A DNA stretch of 44,828 bases, from NCBI GenBank assembly GCA_903899825.1, contig CAIUKU010000500.1, positions 1 through 44,828 of the forward strand, read 5' to 3'. Each line of letters begins with the position of its first letter. The first letter of the stretch is position 1. The position numbers and the translations under genes are program-made. Positions 7,867 to 15,726 of this stretch are shown here, in pieces. The notes under the pieces were generated by a model. It saw only the letters and a program-made list of their open reading frames with translations. It was not told the DNA's origin and searched no databases. Source of the stretch: an uncultured Bacteroidales bacterium. GTDB taxonomy: Bacteria; Bacteroidota; Bacteroidia; Bacteroidales; JACABE01.

Positions 7867-8742
7867 ATGAAAAATAAAATAGCCGGTTTTAAGTCTTACC
7901 TTTCAATGGTAAAATTTGCACACACCATTTTTGCCATGCCTTTTGCATTACTCGGGTTTTTTATGGGTGAAGCCAGCAGTCATAACTTTAGATGGGGAAC
8001 GTTAATTTTGGTAGTTTTATGCATGGTGTTTGCACGCAATGCAGCCATGGGTTTTAACCGTTTTATCGACAGAAGGTTTGATGCTGCCAATCAACGTACT
8101 GCCGGCCGCGAAATTCCGGCAGGCATCATAAAGCCATTCAATGCCCTTGCTTTTGTGATACTGAACTCTGTTTTGTTTATTCTGTGCAGTTTTTTTCTGA
8201 ATGAAAATAAATTGGCATTTTATCTTTCACCCCTGGCCCTTTTAGTGATTTTAGGATACAGCCTCTGCAAAAGATTTACAGCCTACAGCCATATTGTATT
8301 GGGTTTAGGGCTGGCGCTGGCTCCCATTGGAGCATATATTGCTGTTTGTGGCGAATTTGCTGTCTTACCCATATTACTCTCTTTCATGGTGCTATTTTGG
8401 GTGAGCGGATTTGACATCATTTACGCATTGCAGGACATTGATTTCGATAAATCCCAACAACTTAAATCAATTCCGGCTCGACTGGGTATATATAATTCTT
8501 TGATATTTTCATCAGTTTTGCATTTATTGTCTTTTCTGCTTATCATAGCCATTGGAATCCTGGGTGAATGGCATATTTATTACTGGATAGGAGGGGGCAT
8601 TTTTAGTTTTTTATTGCTTTATCAACACCTTATCGTAAAAACGGATAACCTAAGCCGTATCAATCTCGCTTTTTTTACCACCAACGGTGTTGCCAGTATT
8701 GTTTTTGGTTTTTTTGGAGTATTAGACCTGCTGCTTCGTTAA
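7867..8742 (+). CDS. UbiA-family polyprenyltransferase, MqnP-like
   Basis: This 291-residue integral membrane enzyme should attach a polyprenyl chain to an aromatic acceptor in quinone synthesis. The first Asp-rich motif is NRFIDRRFD (residues 64-72) followed by NQRTAGREIPAG; the second is YALQDIDFDKSQ near residue 187, both needed for Mg-diphosphate binding. About eight or nine hydrophobic helices fit the family. The opening, YLSMVKFAHTIFAMPFALLG, is characteristic of the putative 4-hydroxybenzoate prenyltransferase group that includes MqnP of the futalosine menaquinone route, rather than MenA. That assignment is from motif memory; no other menaquinone gene is nearby to confirm it. Confidence 0.8.
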   Translation: MKNKIAGFKSYLSMVKFAHTIFAMPFALLGFFMGEASSHNFRWGTLILVVLCMVFARNAAMGFNRFIDRRFDAANQRTAGREIPAGIIKPFNALAFVILNSVLFILCSFFLNENKLAFYLSPLALLVILGYSLCKRFTAYSHIVLGLGLALAPIGAYIAVCGEFAVLPILLSFMVLFWVSGFDIIYALQDIDFDKSQQLKSIPARLGIYNSLIFSSVLHLLSFLLIIAIGILGEWHIYYWIGGGIFSFLLLYQHLIVKTDNLSRINLAFFTTNGVASIVFGFFGVLDLLLR

Positions 8743-8744
8743 TT

Positions 8745-8787
8745 GGTTATTTGTAATTAGTTATTTGTAAATAGTTATTTGTAATTT
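8745..8787 (+). repeat. Short tandem repeat GTTATTTGTAA
   Basis: Three copies of a 14-15-bp unit containing GTTATTTGTAA start three bases after the prenyltransferase stop codon. They lie just outside the insertion sequence. Confidence 0.6.
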
Positions 8788-8826
8788 ATATTTCAACAGC
8801 TTAATACTTAAAACTTAATTGTTACA

Positions 8827-8939
8827 TATCATAAGTTCGTTTACATTCTAAAGAACTACTACTATACCAGAAGTTCGTTTACAAATCCCTTAAGGGATTG
8901 CCGCTCTAAGGCGTATAAAATATCAGAAGTTCATTGACA
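8827..8939. repeat. Left-end transposase-binding-like repeats
   Basis: Three 19-bp copies share the core AAGTTC: 8827-8845 and 8865-8883 keep AAGTTCGTTTACA, while 8921-8939 reads AAGTTCATTGACA. Their starts are 38 and 56 bp apart, unlike the 36- and 25-bp spacing on the right, so the ends are asymmetric. That they bind transposase is inferred from position. Confidence 0.8.
8884..8899 (-). terminator. Palindrome downstream of the transposase
   Basis: AATCCCTTAAGGGATT is a perfect 16-bp palindrome between the second and third left-end repeats, 58 bp after the transposase stop codon. It might limit transcription out of the element, but there is no loop and no T-run, so its role is uncertain. 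Confidence 0.35.
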
Positions 8940-8956
8940 TATTGCATATATAAATT

Positions 8957-10111
8957 TTAAGACAAAGACATTATAAACGGGAATATATGATGTACTGTAT
9001 TGTTTTGCATCACAACCAACAAATGTTTTTCAATAATAATTTGAGCTACAACATAACTATAAATCAACTCTTTTTTCAAAATAAAAGTAGTATTTAGAAC
9101 ATTTAATTTCTGGTCACTTCTAATGAAACGAATGAAATTTATTTTTCCTTCTTCAATCATAATCTTACTACTCAAATCAATATTCTTTGTCAATCTAATA
9201 TCATTGAAACTTAGTTTAACCATTTGATTAGGAGTTCGATTCAATTGGCTTGAATACCTATGGTTTTCATTGTGAAAAGCACTGAAATGATTTGCTTTCG
9301 CTATTAATTGTTCAAATGAATCGAATTTTTGAGTATTATAAAAGTATTTCAATACGTTCCCATTAAACTTCTCTATAATACCGTTCCGCCAAGGTTCTGC
9401 TGTAGGTATGAAAATTGGAACTACTCCATTTGAAATAGTAATTCTTAAAATCATTCCCAATCCTCGAGGATGCCTGTTACTACCTCTGAAAGACAATTCA
9501 TTATCCATTTGTAGAAAATCAGGTAAACGATAATTTGTCCAAAAATCTATCAAACAGGGGGTGATGCTTTCTGCTGATTTATTTGTAATAGGATAAACAA
9601 TCGCATAATGCGTCTCAGTATCAATAATACAATAGAAGTAAAATTTAAAACCTCCTTTTAAGTATTTAGGACCAATAAGATCCATCTGTTGTACTCCAAT
9701 GAAATAATCAGGATATTCCTTTTGTTTGGTTTGTTTCACTAAACTTAAACCTATCAGATGGTTGCGTTTAAGTATCCTATTAATACTCGAAATAGAAGGA
9801 GGAACAACTCCTAAACGTTCAAATTCGTACAAAATACTTATCGCTCCTTTTTGAGCATATGGATTGTTTAACAAACGTTTACGTATTTCAACAACTGAGT
9901 TTTCTAATGAAACTGAAGTCTTGTTCAAAATGGAATGAGGAGTATTTGATCGCGTTTTATTCCAATTTGTATCTTGAGACTTTTTATATTGTTTCACCCA
10001 TTTATAAACCCATTGTCGGGTTCGATTTAGTTGTTCACTTATTTTTTGAGCCGAAATGCCTTGTAAAAAAAGACGAACAGCTTCTTGTCTTAAAATTTCT
10101 TCTGTGTCCAT
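8957..10111 (-). CDS. DDE transposase with HTH and integrase core domain
   Basis: I place the start at the ATG at 10111 (384 residues, beginning MDTEEILRQEAVRLF), not at an in-frame TTG 13 codons upstream, since homeodomain-like HTHs normally begin near this point. Residues of about 1-50 form the HTH (ISAQKISEQLNRTRQWVYKWVKQY). The retroviral-integrase-like core shows candidate catalytic residues in VQQMDLIGP, LQMDNELSF and NGIIEKFNG. The last Asp and Glu are separated by 43 residues, longer than the classical 35, with an insertion around RGSNRHPRG. The C-terminal 90 residues look like a small beta-rich domain (GKINFIRFIRSDQKLN). The overall form resembles IS481-group enzymes; the multiple end repeats recall TnsB/MuA/TniA elements. 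Confidence 0.85.
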   Translation of the reverse strand: MDTEEILRQEAVRLFLQGISAQKISEQLNRTRQWVYKWVKQYKKSQDTNWNKTRSNTPHSILNKTSVSLENSVVEIRKRLLNNPYAQKGAISILYEFERLGVVPPSISSINRILKRNHLIGLSLVKQTKQKEYPDYFIGVQQMDLIGPKYLKGGFKFYFYCIIDTETHYAIVYPITNKSAESITPCLIDFWTNYRLPDFLQMDNELSFRGSNRHPRGLGMILRITISNGVVPIFIPTAEPWRNGIIEKFNGNVLKYFYNTQKFDSFEQLIAKANHFSAFHNENHRYSSQLNRTPNQMVKLSFNDIRLTKNIDLSSKIMIEEGKINFIRFIRSDQKLNVLNTTFILKKELIYSYVVAQIIIEKHLLVVMQNNTVHHIFPFIMSLS

Positions 10112-10166
10112 AATTTTTTTTATTATAGACAAGAAAATGCAATATTTCAAAGAACTTTTTTCGTTT

Positions 10167-10246
10167 TGTAAACGAACTTATGATATAGTTTTAATAATTA
10201 AATGTAAACGAACTTATGATACAAATTTGTAAACGAACTTGTGATA
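10167..10246. repeat. Right-end transposase-binding-like repeats
   Basis: TGTAAACGAACTTATGATA is found exactly at 10167-10185 and 10203-10221, and with one change (TTGTG) at 10228-10246. They are inverted relative to the left-end copies. The innermost copy overlaps a small palindrome, TTCGTTT/AAACGAA, and lies 56 bp upstream of the transposase ATG, so bound transposase could repress its own gene. Confidence 0.8.
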
Positions 10247-10317
10247 GTTATCAATTAGACATTAGACTTTTAGGGTTATAAGTAATTCTCCTGACTTAGA
10301 AATTTGTTGCAATTTAT

Positions 10318-10343
10318 AATTCATAATTCATAATTCATAATTA
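10318..10343 (+). repeat. AATTCAT short tandem repeat
   Basis: Three full 7-bp AATTCAT units and a partial fourth stand about 20 bp before the phosphatase ATG. They are simple-sequence DNA that could change length and so alter promoter or leader spacing. Confidence 0.6.
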
Positions 10344-10363
10344 ACAAAATAATCATTTTTCAC

Positions 10364-11176
10364 ATGCGAAAAATACTCAATATCTTTATCATAACTGCAG
10401 TCATTTTTTCATTGGCTGGCTTCATAAATAAATCCGTTGCACAGTCAAATCCACAAAATAAGGATGTGTACAATGAGCATCTGATGATGGCTACATTGTA
10501 TCAGCAACATGCTGCTGAATGCAAAGCATTGTATTATCAGGCCTTCAATCTCGCAAAAATGATGCTTGACAAAGATCTGGCCAATAAAAAACTCAAAGGC
10601 AAACGTGCAGTAGTGGTTGATATTGACGAAACCATTTTAGACAACAGCCCTTTTGAAGCTGCTATGATGAGCAAAAATGCTAGCTATCCTGAAGACTGGT
10701 ATGTATGGACTTCCATGGCTTCTGCAAAAGCATTGCCGGGTGCTCTTGAATTTCTGAATTATGCTGCCGGTAAGGGTGTAGCAGTATTTTATGTAACCAA
10801 CCGCACTGAAAAAGAAACTGCTGCAACACTGAAAAATTTAAGAGCTGAAAAATTTCCAATGGCAGATACGCTGCATTTGATTCCTAAAAAAACTGAATCT
10901 TCCAAGGAAAGCCGCCGCCTAAAAATCATGGAAAAATACCGGATTGTATTACTGGCAGGCGATAACCTTACCGATTTTTCAGCTGTTTTCGACAAAACTT
11001 CCCTCGAAACCCGCGATGCCAAAACCACGGAACTCCGCAATGAATTTGGCAAGCGTTTTATTGTATTGCCCAATGCCATGTATGGAGACTGGGAAAGAGC
11101 CATGTATGATCTTTATAAATCAGATCCTACAAAAGATAAATCAGATATTCGAAAATTATTACTGAAAGACTTTTAA
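10364..11176 (+). CDS. Secreted acid phosphatase, e(P4)/class C HAD family
   Basis: The 270-residue protein should remove phosphate from nucleotides or other phosphomonoesters in the periplasm. A signal peptide covers about residues 1-27, ending in VAQ; there is no lipobox cysteine, so unlike the Haemophilus e(P4) lipoprotein it is probably released by signal peptidase I. The HAD motif I, VVVDIDETILDNSP, places nucleophile D86 and acid/base D88; the DNSP ending is typical of this family. Motif II is probably FYVTNRTE and motif III/IV LLAGDNLTDF. It is followed after 19 bases by a small membrane protein gene, perhaps co-transcribed. Substrate is inferred. Confidence 0.85.
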   Translation: MRKILNIFIITAVIFSLAGFINKSVAQSNPQNKDVYNEHLMMATLYQQHAAECKALYYQAFNLAKMMLDKDLANKKLKGKRAVVVDIDETILDNSPFEAAMMSKNASYPEDWYVWTSMASAKALPGALEFLNYAAGKGVAVFYVTNRTEKETAATLKNLRAEKFPMADTLHLIPKKTESSKESRRLKIMEKYRIVLLAGDNLTDFSAVFDKTSLETRDAKTTELRNEFGKRFIVLPNAMYGDWERAMYDLYKSDPTKDKSDIRKLLLKDF

Positions 11177-11195
11177 ACAATATATCTTATACATT

Positions 11196-11477
11196 ATGGC
11201 TGGAGGTGCAGGATTTATGCTTGACATGAATTCCAAAATAAATGAAAATAGAGCACTTTTAAAGAGAGAAAAATATCATGACAACATACAGTCATATGTC
11301 TTTCATAAACATGGTTTAGAGGTTGATGTTAAAAATCTTACTGATGAAGAGTTTCTTAAAATCCATAAAAAAGTTTTGCTGGAGCGGAAAAGAGAATTGC
11401 ATAAACGATTTGGAATCCTGTTTTTTTCAATTATTATAACAGCTTTTATGGCATTTGGTTTATTTTACTTTTTATAA
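11196..11477 (+). CDS. Small membrane protein of unknown function
   Basis: I do not recognise this 93-residue protein. The first 72 residues are charged and probably helical (NLTDEEFLKIHKKVLLERKRELHKR), with no signal peptide. Residues of about 73-93 form a single hydrophobic helix at the very end (FGILFFSIIITAFMAFGLFYFL region), so it is likely tail-anchored with a cytoplasmic body. It begins MAGGAGFMLDM, which resembles small conserved proteins I associate with Bacteroidota, but no function is known to me. The gap of 19 bases after the phosphatase suggests one transcript. Confidence 0.65.
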   Translation: MAGGAGFMLDMNSKINENRALLKREKYHDNIQSYVFHKHGLEVDVKNLTDEEFLKIHKKVLLERKRELHKRFGILFFSIIITAFMAFGLFYFL

Positions 11478-11589
11478 ACAAAAAAATGTTTTTTTATTTA
11501 TTTTCGCAAAGTAATACAAAAATCAATAAATCGAAACTATAACTTTTGTTTATTTTCTGTAAAATATAGTTAAAGAATAATCGTCTTAC

Positions 11590-11662
11590 AACCCTGACAG
11601 GGTTTTGAACCCTGTCAGGGTTGAGTGGGTTGAATTAAAGGGGTTAAAACCCTGTCAGGGTT
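11590..11662. repeat. CCTGACAGGG palindromes, copies 2 and 3
   Basis: AACCCTGACAGGGTT (11590-11604) pairs perfectly with AACCCTGTCAGGGTT (11608-11622) around a 3-base spacer. A further half-unit, AACCCTGTCAGGGTT, follows at 11648-11662, preceded by a GGGGTT remnant. This is the only place in the window with more than one unit together, perhaps a partial duplication. Confidence 0.85.
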
Positions 11663-11717
11663 AAAATTTCAAAACCGGAATTTCATAAAATTATGTTAAT
11701 GGTATTCATTTTTAGTT

Positions 11718-11725
11718 TAGTTTTG
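11718..11725 (+). promoter_or_regulatory. Probable -7 element for the paired barrel genes
   Basis: TAGTTTTG fits TAnnTTTG. Transcription would begin near 11732, leaving a leader of about 37 bases before the first barrel gene, which with the second probably forms one operon. Confidence 0.4.
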
Positions 11726-11768
11726 TGGCTGTAATTTATTAGCCTGATCTCTCTAAAATTATCATTTT

Positions 11769-12395
11769 ATGTTTAAAAAACTAAGCTTTATAGTATTAAT
11801 GGCCTTTTTCTCGCATACAGCCAGCGCACAATTTATCCATAGTCTAGAGTACAAAGCAGGCGTTTCTGTATCTGCGTTAGAATGGAATATATCCAATTCA
11901 TTTGCTGCATCAAATCTTTTTCCTGATGATTATATTGGTATAGCAACTGCTTTTAAGATAAATTACCTGAATCATAAGTACTGGAATCTTTCCACTCAGA
12001 TAGGTTATACACAATGCGGAGGTTCAATTACTTTACCATTTACTGATGTTACCGGAAATCCTCTGGGTGAAAAAACTTTGCATGAACGCATGGATTATGT
12101 TAATCTTATTGCTCTTTTCGAAATAAAATTTCCCATTAAAAAATTCACACCCTACTTTAAAATAGGGCCTCATCTGGATTATCTGAGCTCTGCATTTTCC
12201 TATGCCGATAATTTCAACCGCTTTAATTATGGGCTGGATATTGGAGGAGGTATCACATATACACTCAATACAAATCTTTTTCTCAGTGCCGATTATAATT
12301 ATTATTGGTTTTACAATCAAATCAGGACTACTTCACTGGAGGTAAGGATTACCAAAAACGCAAGTCTGATGCTGGGAATCGGATATAAATTTTAA
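11769..12395 (+). CDS. Outer-membrane beta-barrel protein, first of a tandem pair
   Basis: This 208-residue protein has a clear signal peptide (residues 1-20, ending ASAQ) and then repeated amphipathic strands, with a glycine-rich turn DIGGGITYTL and a final strand SLMLGIGYKF ending in Phe. A C-terminal aromatic residue is the usual insertion signal of outer-membrane barrels. It resembles the PorT/OMP_b-brl group of Bacteroidota, mostly of unknown role. The neighbour beginning 20 bp downstream is a clear paralogue: both share FIHS after the signal peptide, LNHKYWNLS/LNHNFWNLS, LLEIKFP-like and KFGP-like strands, and the ending GYKF. Confidence 0.75.
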   Translation: MFKKLSFIVLMAFFSHTASAQFIHSLEYKAGVSVSALEWNISNSFAASNLFPDDYIGIATAFKINYLNHKYWNLSTQIGYTQCGGSITLPFTDVTGNPLGEKTLHERMDYVNLIALFEIKFPIKKFTPYFKIGPHLDYLSSAFSYADNFNRFNYGLDIGGGITYTLNTNLFLSADYNYYWFYNQIRTTSLEVRITKNASLMLGIGYKF

Positions 12396-12415
12396 ACAAA
12401 CCCAAAGATACAGAG

Positions 12416-13066
12416 ATGAGCAAAATAATAATCACAACAGCAATGCTTTTACTAAGTAGTGTTTTTACTCAAGCCCAGTTTATTCACAGTATTGAATTTA
12501 ATAACGGATTTACTATCAATTCAGTGGTTAATAAGTCGTTTCAGTACCTTAATACCTATGAAAAATACTCTAATGGACTTGCTTCCGCAATAAATCTAAA
12601 ATATCTGAATCACAACTTTTGGAATTTGAGTTCACAATTGAGTTACATGGAAATTGGGCAAAAAACTGAACAAGAAGGAATTGATGCTATAACACATATT
12701 CAACATACTTATTATGATATTCTTTATTTCAATCTGATCAGCTTTAATACGTTGCTTGAAATAAAATTTCCAACTAAATACATTCATGCTTCTCTAAAAT
12801 TTGGTCCACGAATCGATTATACTTATATTGGTATTTCAGATTTCAATCAACTGAATAAATACAATTACGGATTTGCATTGGGAGGAGGACTCAATTATCA
12901 GTTCAAAGGACATTTCAATCTCCATGCCGATTATATTTACAATTGGTTTGCAAAAGAGCTGATTTCTGAGTCCTATAATACAATAGAATCTCATACAATC
13001 AACAATCCTGCCATTTCAATCAAAAGAAACATGAGTATCATGATAGGATTTGGGTATAAATTTTAA
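12416..13066 (+). CDS. Outer-membrane beta-barrel protein, second of a tandem pair
   Basis: The 216-residue product has a signal peptide (residues 1-20, ending TQAQ) and the same strand plan as the gene before it: QFIHSIEF, YLNHNFWNLSSQLSY, TLLEIKFPTKY, KFGPRIDYTY, FALGGGLNYQF, and final strand SIMIGFGYKF. The two proteins have clearly diverged, so the duplication is not recent. With 20 bp between them they are probably co-transcribed and may form related or alternate outer-membrane proteins. A palindrome follows at 13085-13117 and faces the convergent helicase gene. Ligand or partner unknown. Confidence 0.75.
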   Translation: MSKIIITTAMLLLSSVFTQAQFIHSIEFNNGFTINSVVNKSFQYLNTYEKYSNGLASAINLKYLNHNFWNLSSQLSYMEIGQKTEQEGIDAITHIQHTYYDILYFNLISFNTLLEIKFPTKYIHASLKFGPRIDYTYIGISDFNQLNKYNYGFALGGGLNYQFKGHFNLHADYIYNWFAKELISESYNTIESHTINNPAISIKRNMSIMIGFGYKF

Positions 13067-13084
13067 GATGATTGTTCTTTTTCC

Positions 13085-13117
13085 AACCCTGACAGGGTTT
13101 AAAACCCTGTCAGGGTT
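13085..13117. terminator. CCTGACAGGG palindrome between convergent genes
   Basis: AACCCTGACAGGGTTT (13085-13100) and its exact reverse complement (13102-13117) are separated by one base. It lies between the stop codons of two convergent genes, 19 bp from one and 16 bp from the other, a position fitting a bidirectional terminator. No long T-run follows on either strand, so termination is inferred from placement. Confidence 0.6.
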
Positions 13118-13132
13118 ATATACCTGAATGAA

Positions 13133-14569
13133 TTACTTCTCATCTTCAAAAAAATAATCTGCAAAGTTGATGAAATACAACTTTTTAATGGCACGTGTTG
13201 TGGCAGTGTACAACCAACGCAGAAACTCGGTATTAATCATATCCTCTTTCATATAACCCTGATCTACAAAAACGGTATTCCATTGTCCTCCCTGGGTTTT
13301 ATGACAAGTGAGTGAATAGGCATATTTTACCTGCAAGGCATTCAGATAAGGACTGTTTTTAACTTTCTGTAATCGTTCTCTCTTGAGGGGAACATCCTCA
13401 TAATCCTTCATAATTTCATCCCAGAGTTTGCGGTTTTCTGTAAAAGGGAGTGCAGCTGCTTCCAGCATAATGGTATCGAGCATCACCTTTACTTCCAGCT
13501 CTTTTTCATCAGGAAAGTCAATTAACTGAACCGTTAAATCTGCAAAACGGAAACCATAGATTTCTTCAATTTTTCTGATTTTTAAAATCTCAACAATATC
13601 GCCATTAGCAATAAAACCTGTTTCCGATTCTTCGGGCAACCAGAAATAATTGTTGCGAAGCACCATCATGTAATCGCCTGCCGAAATTTCATCTTCCTGA
13701 AACAAAATACGATTACGGATTTCTTTATTGAAGATATTGGCACGTTTGTTAGAACGGCAGATCACCACTACATTGTCACGTTCTTCGTTTGCATAACTGT
13801 TATTGAGACAGTCTTCCAGATCTGCACCACTCACACGTTGAACATCATCAAATCCCTCCAGATTAAAAAACGGCACATCAAAAGATTCCTCTTTTATTTT
13901 TTCACGCAAATGGGTGGCATTGGTCAATATGCCCGATTCCTGTGCTTGACGGACAACCATGGTAAGTTCATGTTCGGTGATTGTCAAACGGAATGCACCT
14001 TTTAGAAAATCCTTGTCCAAAGCAGGACTTATATCAGATCCTACTGGAGGTAATTGTGCAGTATCGCCTATCAATATTAAATTACAGTTTAAACCTTCGT
14101 TGATGTACAGGATTAAATCTTCCAGCACACTTCTTCCGGAGAACAAACCGCTTTCTGCCTTATGATGCATATCAGGTATCATCGAAGCTTCATCTACGAT
14201 AAAAATGGTATTGCGGTGTTTGTTTTGCTGCAGGGTTAAAAAGGTATGTCCATCTTTGGAAGTTTGAACACGATAAATCTTTTTGTGAATAGTAAAGGCC
14301 CGCATACCTGAATATTCCGACAAGACTTTGGCCGCACGACCGGTAGGTGCCAGCAATACTGCTTTTTTATCAATAAAAGGAAAAGCTTTGACCAATGCAC
14401 TGACCACCGTTGTCTTTCCTGTTCCGGCATAGCCTTTTATTAAAAAAGCATCTTCATTTTCAGTTTGATGAAAAAAGACGCCCAGTTTGTCAATCAATGC
14501 CTTCTGATCCAATGTAGGTTCAAAAGTAAAGAAACGTTGAATAATTTTGCTGATGTCTTTCGCGTGCAA
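13133..14569 (-). CDS. RecD-like superfamily 1 helicase/ATPase
   Basis: The 478-residue protein is an SF1B-type helicase related to RecD/RecD2 and Pif1, likely unwinding DNA 5' to 3' in repair or replication restart. Walker A is GYAGTGKTT (residues 47-55), Walker B FIVDEASMI (123-131), GDTAQLPPVG is the following motif III-like element, and the UvrD_C_2-type C-terminus has YSLTCHKTQGGQW (about 424-436) and YTATTRA. There is no RecB/RecC partner and no long RecD2 N-terminal domain. The start is a TTG at 14569; no in-frame ATG occurs before the Walker A that would fit. It is transcribed toward the barrel genes. Confidence 0.8.
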   Translation of the reverse strand: MHAKDISKIIQRFFTFEPTLDQKALIDKLGVFFHQTENEDAFLIKGYAGTGKTTVVSALVKAFPFIDKKAVLLAPTGRAAKVLSEYSGMRAFTIHKKIYRVQTSKDGHTFLTLQQNKHRNTIFIVDEASMIPDMHHKAESGLFSGRSVLEDLILYINEGLNCNLILIGDTAQLPPVGSDISPALDKDFLKGAFRLTITEHELTMVVRQAQESGILTNATHLREKIKEESFDVPFFNLEGFDDVQRVSGADLEDCLNNSYANEERDNVVVICRSNKRANIFNKEIRNRILFQEDEISAGDYMMVLRNNYFWLPEESETGFIANGDIVEILKIRKIEEIYGFRFADLTVQLIDFPDEKELEVKVMLDTIMLEAAALPFTENRKLWDEIMKDYEDVPLKRERLQKVKNSPYLNALQVKYAYSLTCHKTQGGQWNTVFVDQGYMKEDMINTEFLRWLYTATTRAIKKLYFINFADYFFEDEK

Positions 14570-14751
14570 GGTTATTGGTTATTAGGTAAATGGTTATTGA
14601 GTTACTGGTTTATTGGTTAATTTTCACTTATTGTTTGCCACTCATCACAACTAATCTTTACGTATTTATCAATTATGGCATTGTATTTTCAAATTAACAC
14701 ATTTTCAAATTTTCAAATCATTAAATCGCAAATTCACCAAATCAAAAATTT

Positions 14752-15189
14752 TCAACTGGTATGATCGATGACAATCTTCCATTTCCCTTTGATCTTGCGC
14801 CATAGCAATGAAAAATAGCCTTCAACATTCCCTTTTTCACGGATCAGCTGCCAGCTGCCAATGATAATCATATTGTTATTATCAATGTATTGAAATGATA
14901 AATGATCGAATGTTAATACACCCATCGTTGCTTTATCAGGATAAGATTTCAGATAATTACTGAGGGTCTGTTTCCATCCCTGTGTTACTCCCTTTTTGCT
15001 CACAAATAACATGGAATCCGATTGCCAGTAGTAATTCATATAGGCAGGTATATCTCCCTGATTCCAGGCAATTTCCTGGGTTTTCATCAGCCCTTTAATT
15101 TGAGTAAACGCTTTTTGGCCCTGAGCAAAGGAAGTCAAAGCTAGAAAAGAGCTAACAATAAATAGTACAACAATTCTGAATGTTTTCAT
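14752..15189 (-). CDS. Secreted NTF2-fold protein, DUF4440-like
   Basis: This 145-residue protein has a signal peptide (about residues 1-22, ending SFAQ) and then a compact NTF2/SnoaL-like domain. Typical features are an opening helix (IKGLMKTQEIAWNQGDIPAYMNYYW), then YWQSDSMLFVSKKG, a strand with IGSWQLIREKGN, and a final FSLLWRKIKGKWKIVIDHTS. Proteins of this family are found as small enzymes or unknown binding proteins; there is no catalytic residue I can assign. It is likely periplasmic. It lies in the same direction as HslR/Der, but a 159-bp gap filled with AT-rich repeats separates it from HslR. Confidence 0.7.
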   Translation of the reverse strand: MKTFRIVVLFIVSSFLALTSFAQGQKAFTQIKGLMKTQEIAWNQGDIPAYMNYYWQSDSMLFVSKKGVTQGWKQTLSNYLKSYPDKATMGVLTFDHLSFQYIDNNNMIIIGSWQLIREKGNVEGYFSLLWRKIKGKWKIVIDHTS

Positions 15190-15311
15190 TTACTGAATAT
15201 TTAAATTACGAATTAATAATTACGAATTACGAAAAAAAACTACATCCCAGAATTCCTTAATACCTAATTACAAATAACCTAATAACTTAATAACCTAATA
15301 ACCAATAACAA

Positions 15312-15347
15312 CTTTATAAACTTTATAAACTTTACAAACTTTACAAA
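15312..15347 (+). repeat. CTTTATAAA/CTTTACAAA tandem repeat
   Basis: Four 9-bp units run in tandem, two CTTTATAAA and then two CTTTACAAA, ending just beside the HslR stop codon. Related simple sequence occurs before the agmatine deiminase gene at about 22977-23005. Confidence 0.65.
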
Positions 15348-15348
15348 C

Positions 15349-15720
15349 TCACTTATACTTAAATTCATCAATATCCCGTCTTTCTCGTTTTGTAGGTCTT
15401 CCTACACCTCTGTCCCGTTTTTCAAAATTGGTTTTGCGGGCCATTCTTAAACGTTCAATTTCTTCAGCAGGTGTTTGATCTTCTACAAAATCGACAGCAA
15501 TTTTGGCTGAAACCCTTCGATCGAGGATGTCTTTTACCAATAGAATTCTTTTTAGTTGTTCTACGTGAACTTCTATAACTTCTCCAACTTTAACGGTATG
15601 AGAAGCTTTGGTTTCCTGTCCGTTGATTTTTACCTTACCGGCTCTGCATTCTTCAGTAGCCAAGCTGCGGGTTTTGAATACCCTCACACACCACAACCAT
15701 TTATCGATGCGAACTTCCAT
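15349..15720 (-). CDS. hslR: S4-domain RNA-binding protein, Hsp15/HslR family
   Basis: The 123-residue protein matches heat-shock protein 15, which binds free 50S subunits carrying a stalled peptidyl-tRNA and helps recycle them. The S4 RNA-binding domain occupies residues of about 3-60 (RIDKWLWCVRVFKTRSLATEECRAG split here as RIDKWLWCVRVFKT and AGKVKINGQ). The C-terminal part is basic (KRDRGVGRPTKRERR), as in the family. It begins six bases after the Der stop codon on the same strand, so the two are almost certainly one operon, linking it to ribosome assembly and quality control. Confidence 0.85.
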   Translation of the reverse strand: MEVRIDKWLWCVRVFKTRSLATEECRAGKVKINGQETKASHTVKVGEVIEVHVEQLKRILLVKDILDRRVSAKIAVDFVEDQTPAEEIERLRMARKTNFEKRDRGVGRPTKRERRDIDEFKYK

Positions 15721-15726
15721 AAAAAA

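Larger units (their letters stand above)
8821..10252. mobile_element. Insertion sequence with three 19-bp repeats at each end
   Basis: The element is about 1.43 kb with a single DDE transposase gene on the minus strand. Copies of a 19-bp sequence, outermost TATCATAAGTTCGTTTACA, occur at 8827-8845, 8865-8883 and 8921-8939 on the left, and in inverted orientation at 10167-10185, 10203-10221 and 10228-10246 on the right. Beyond the outermost copies the two ends remain partly similar for a few bases. AATT flanks both proposed borders (8817-8820 and 10253-10256), possibly a 4-bp target duplication, but in such AT-rich DNA this may be chance. The gene and both ends appear intact, suggesting a recent insertion between the prenyltransferase and phosphatase genes. 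Confidence 0.85.
11478..11768. other. Intergenic region with CCTGACAGGG repeats
   Basis: This gap carries two adjacent repeat units (11590-11622 and 11648-11662) followed by a probable promoter for the barrel genes. The rest is AT-rich with no coding frame. Confidence 0.6.

Noticed and set aside
10112-10150. A 13-residue extension of the transposase from a TTG start
   Set aside because: The HTH domain starts right after the downstream ATG, and the extension has no similarity to the family as I know it.
13133-14569. RecD subunit of a RecBCD complex
   Set aside because: There are no recB or recC genes nearby, and the protein is shorter than RecD; a stand-alone RecD-like helicase fits better.
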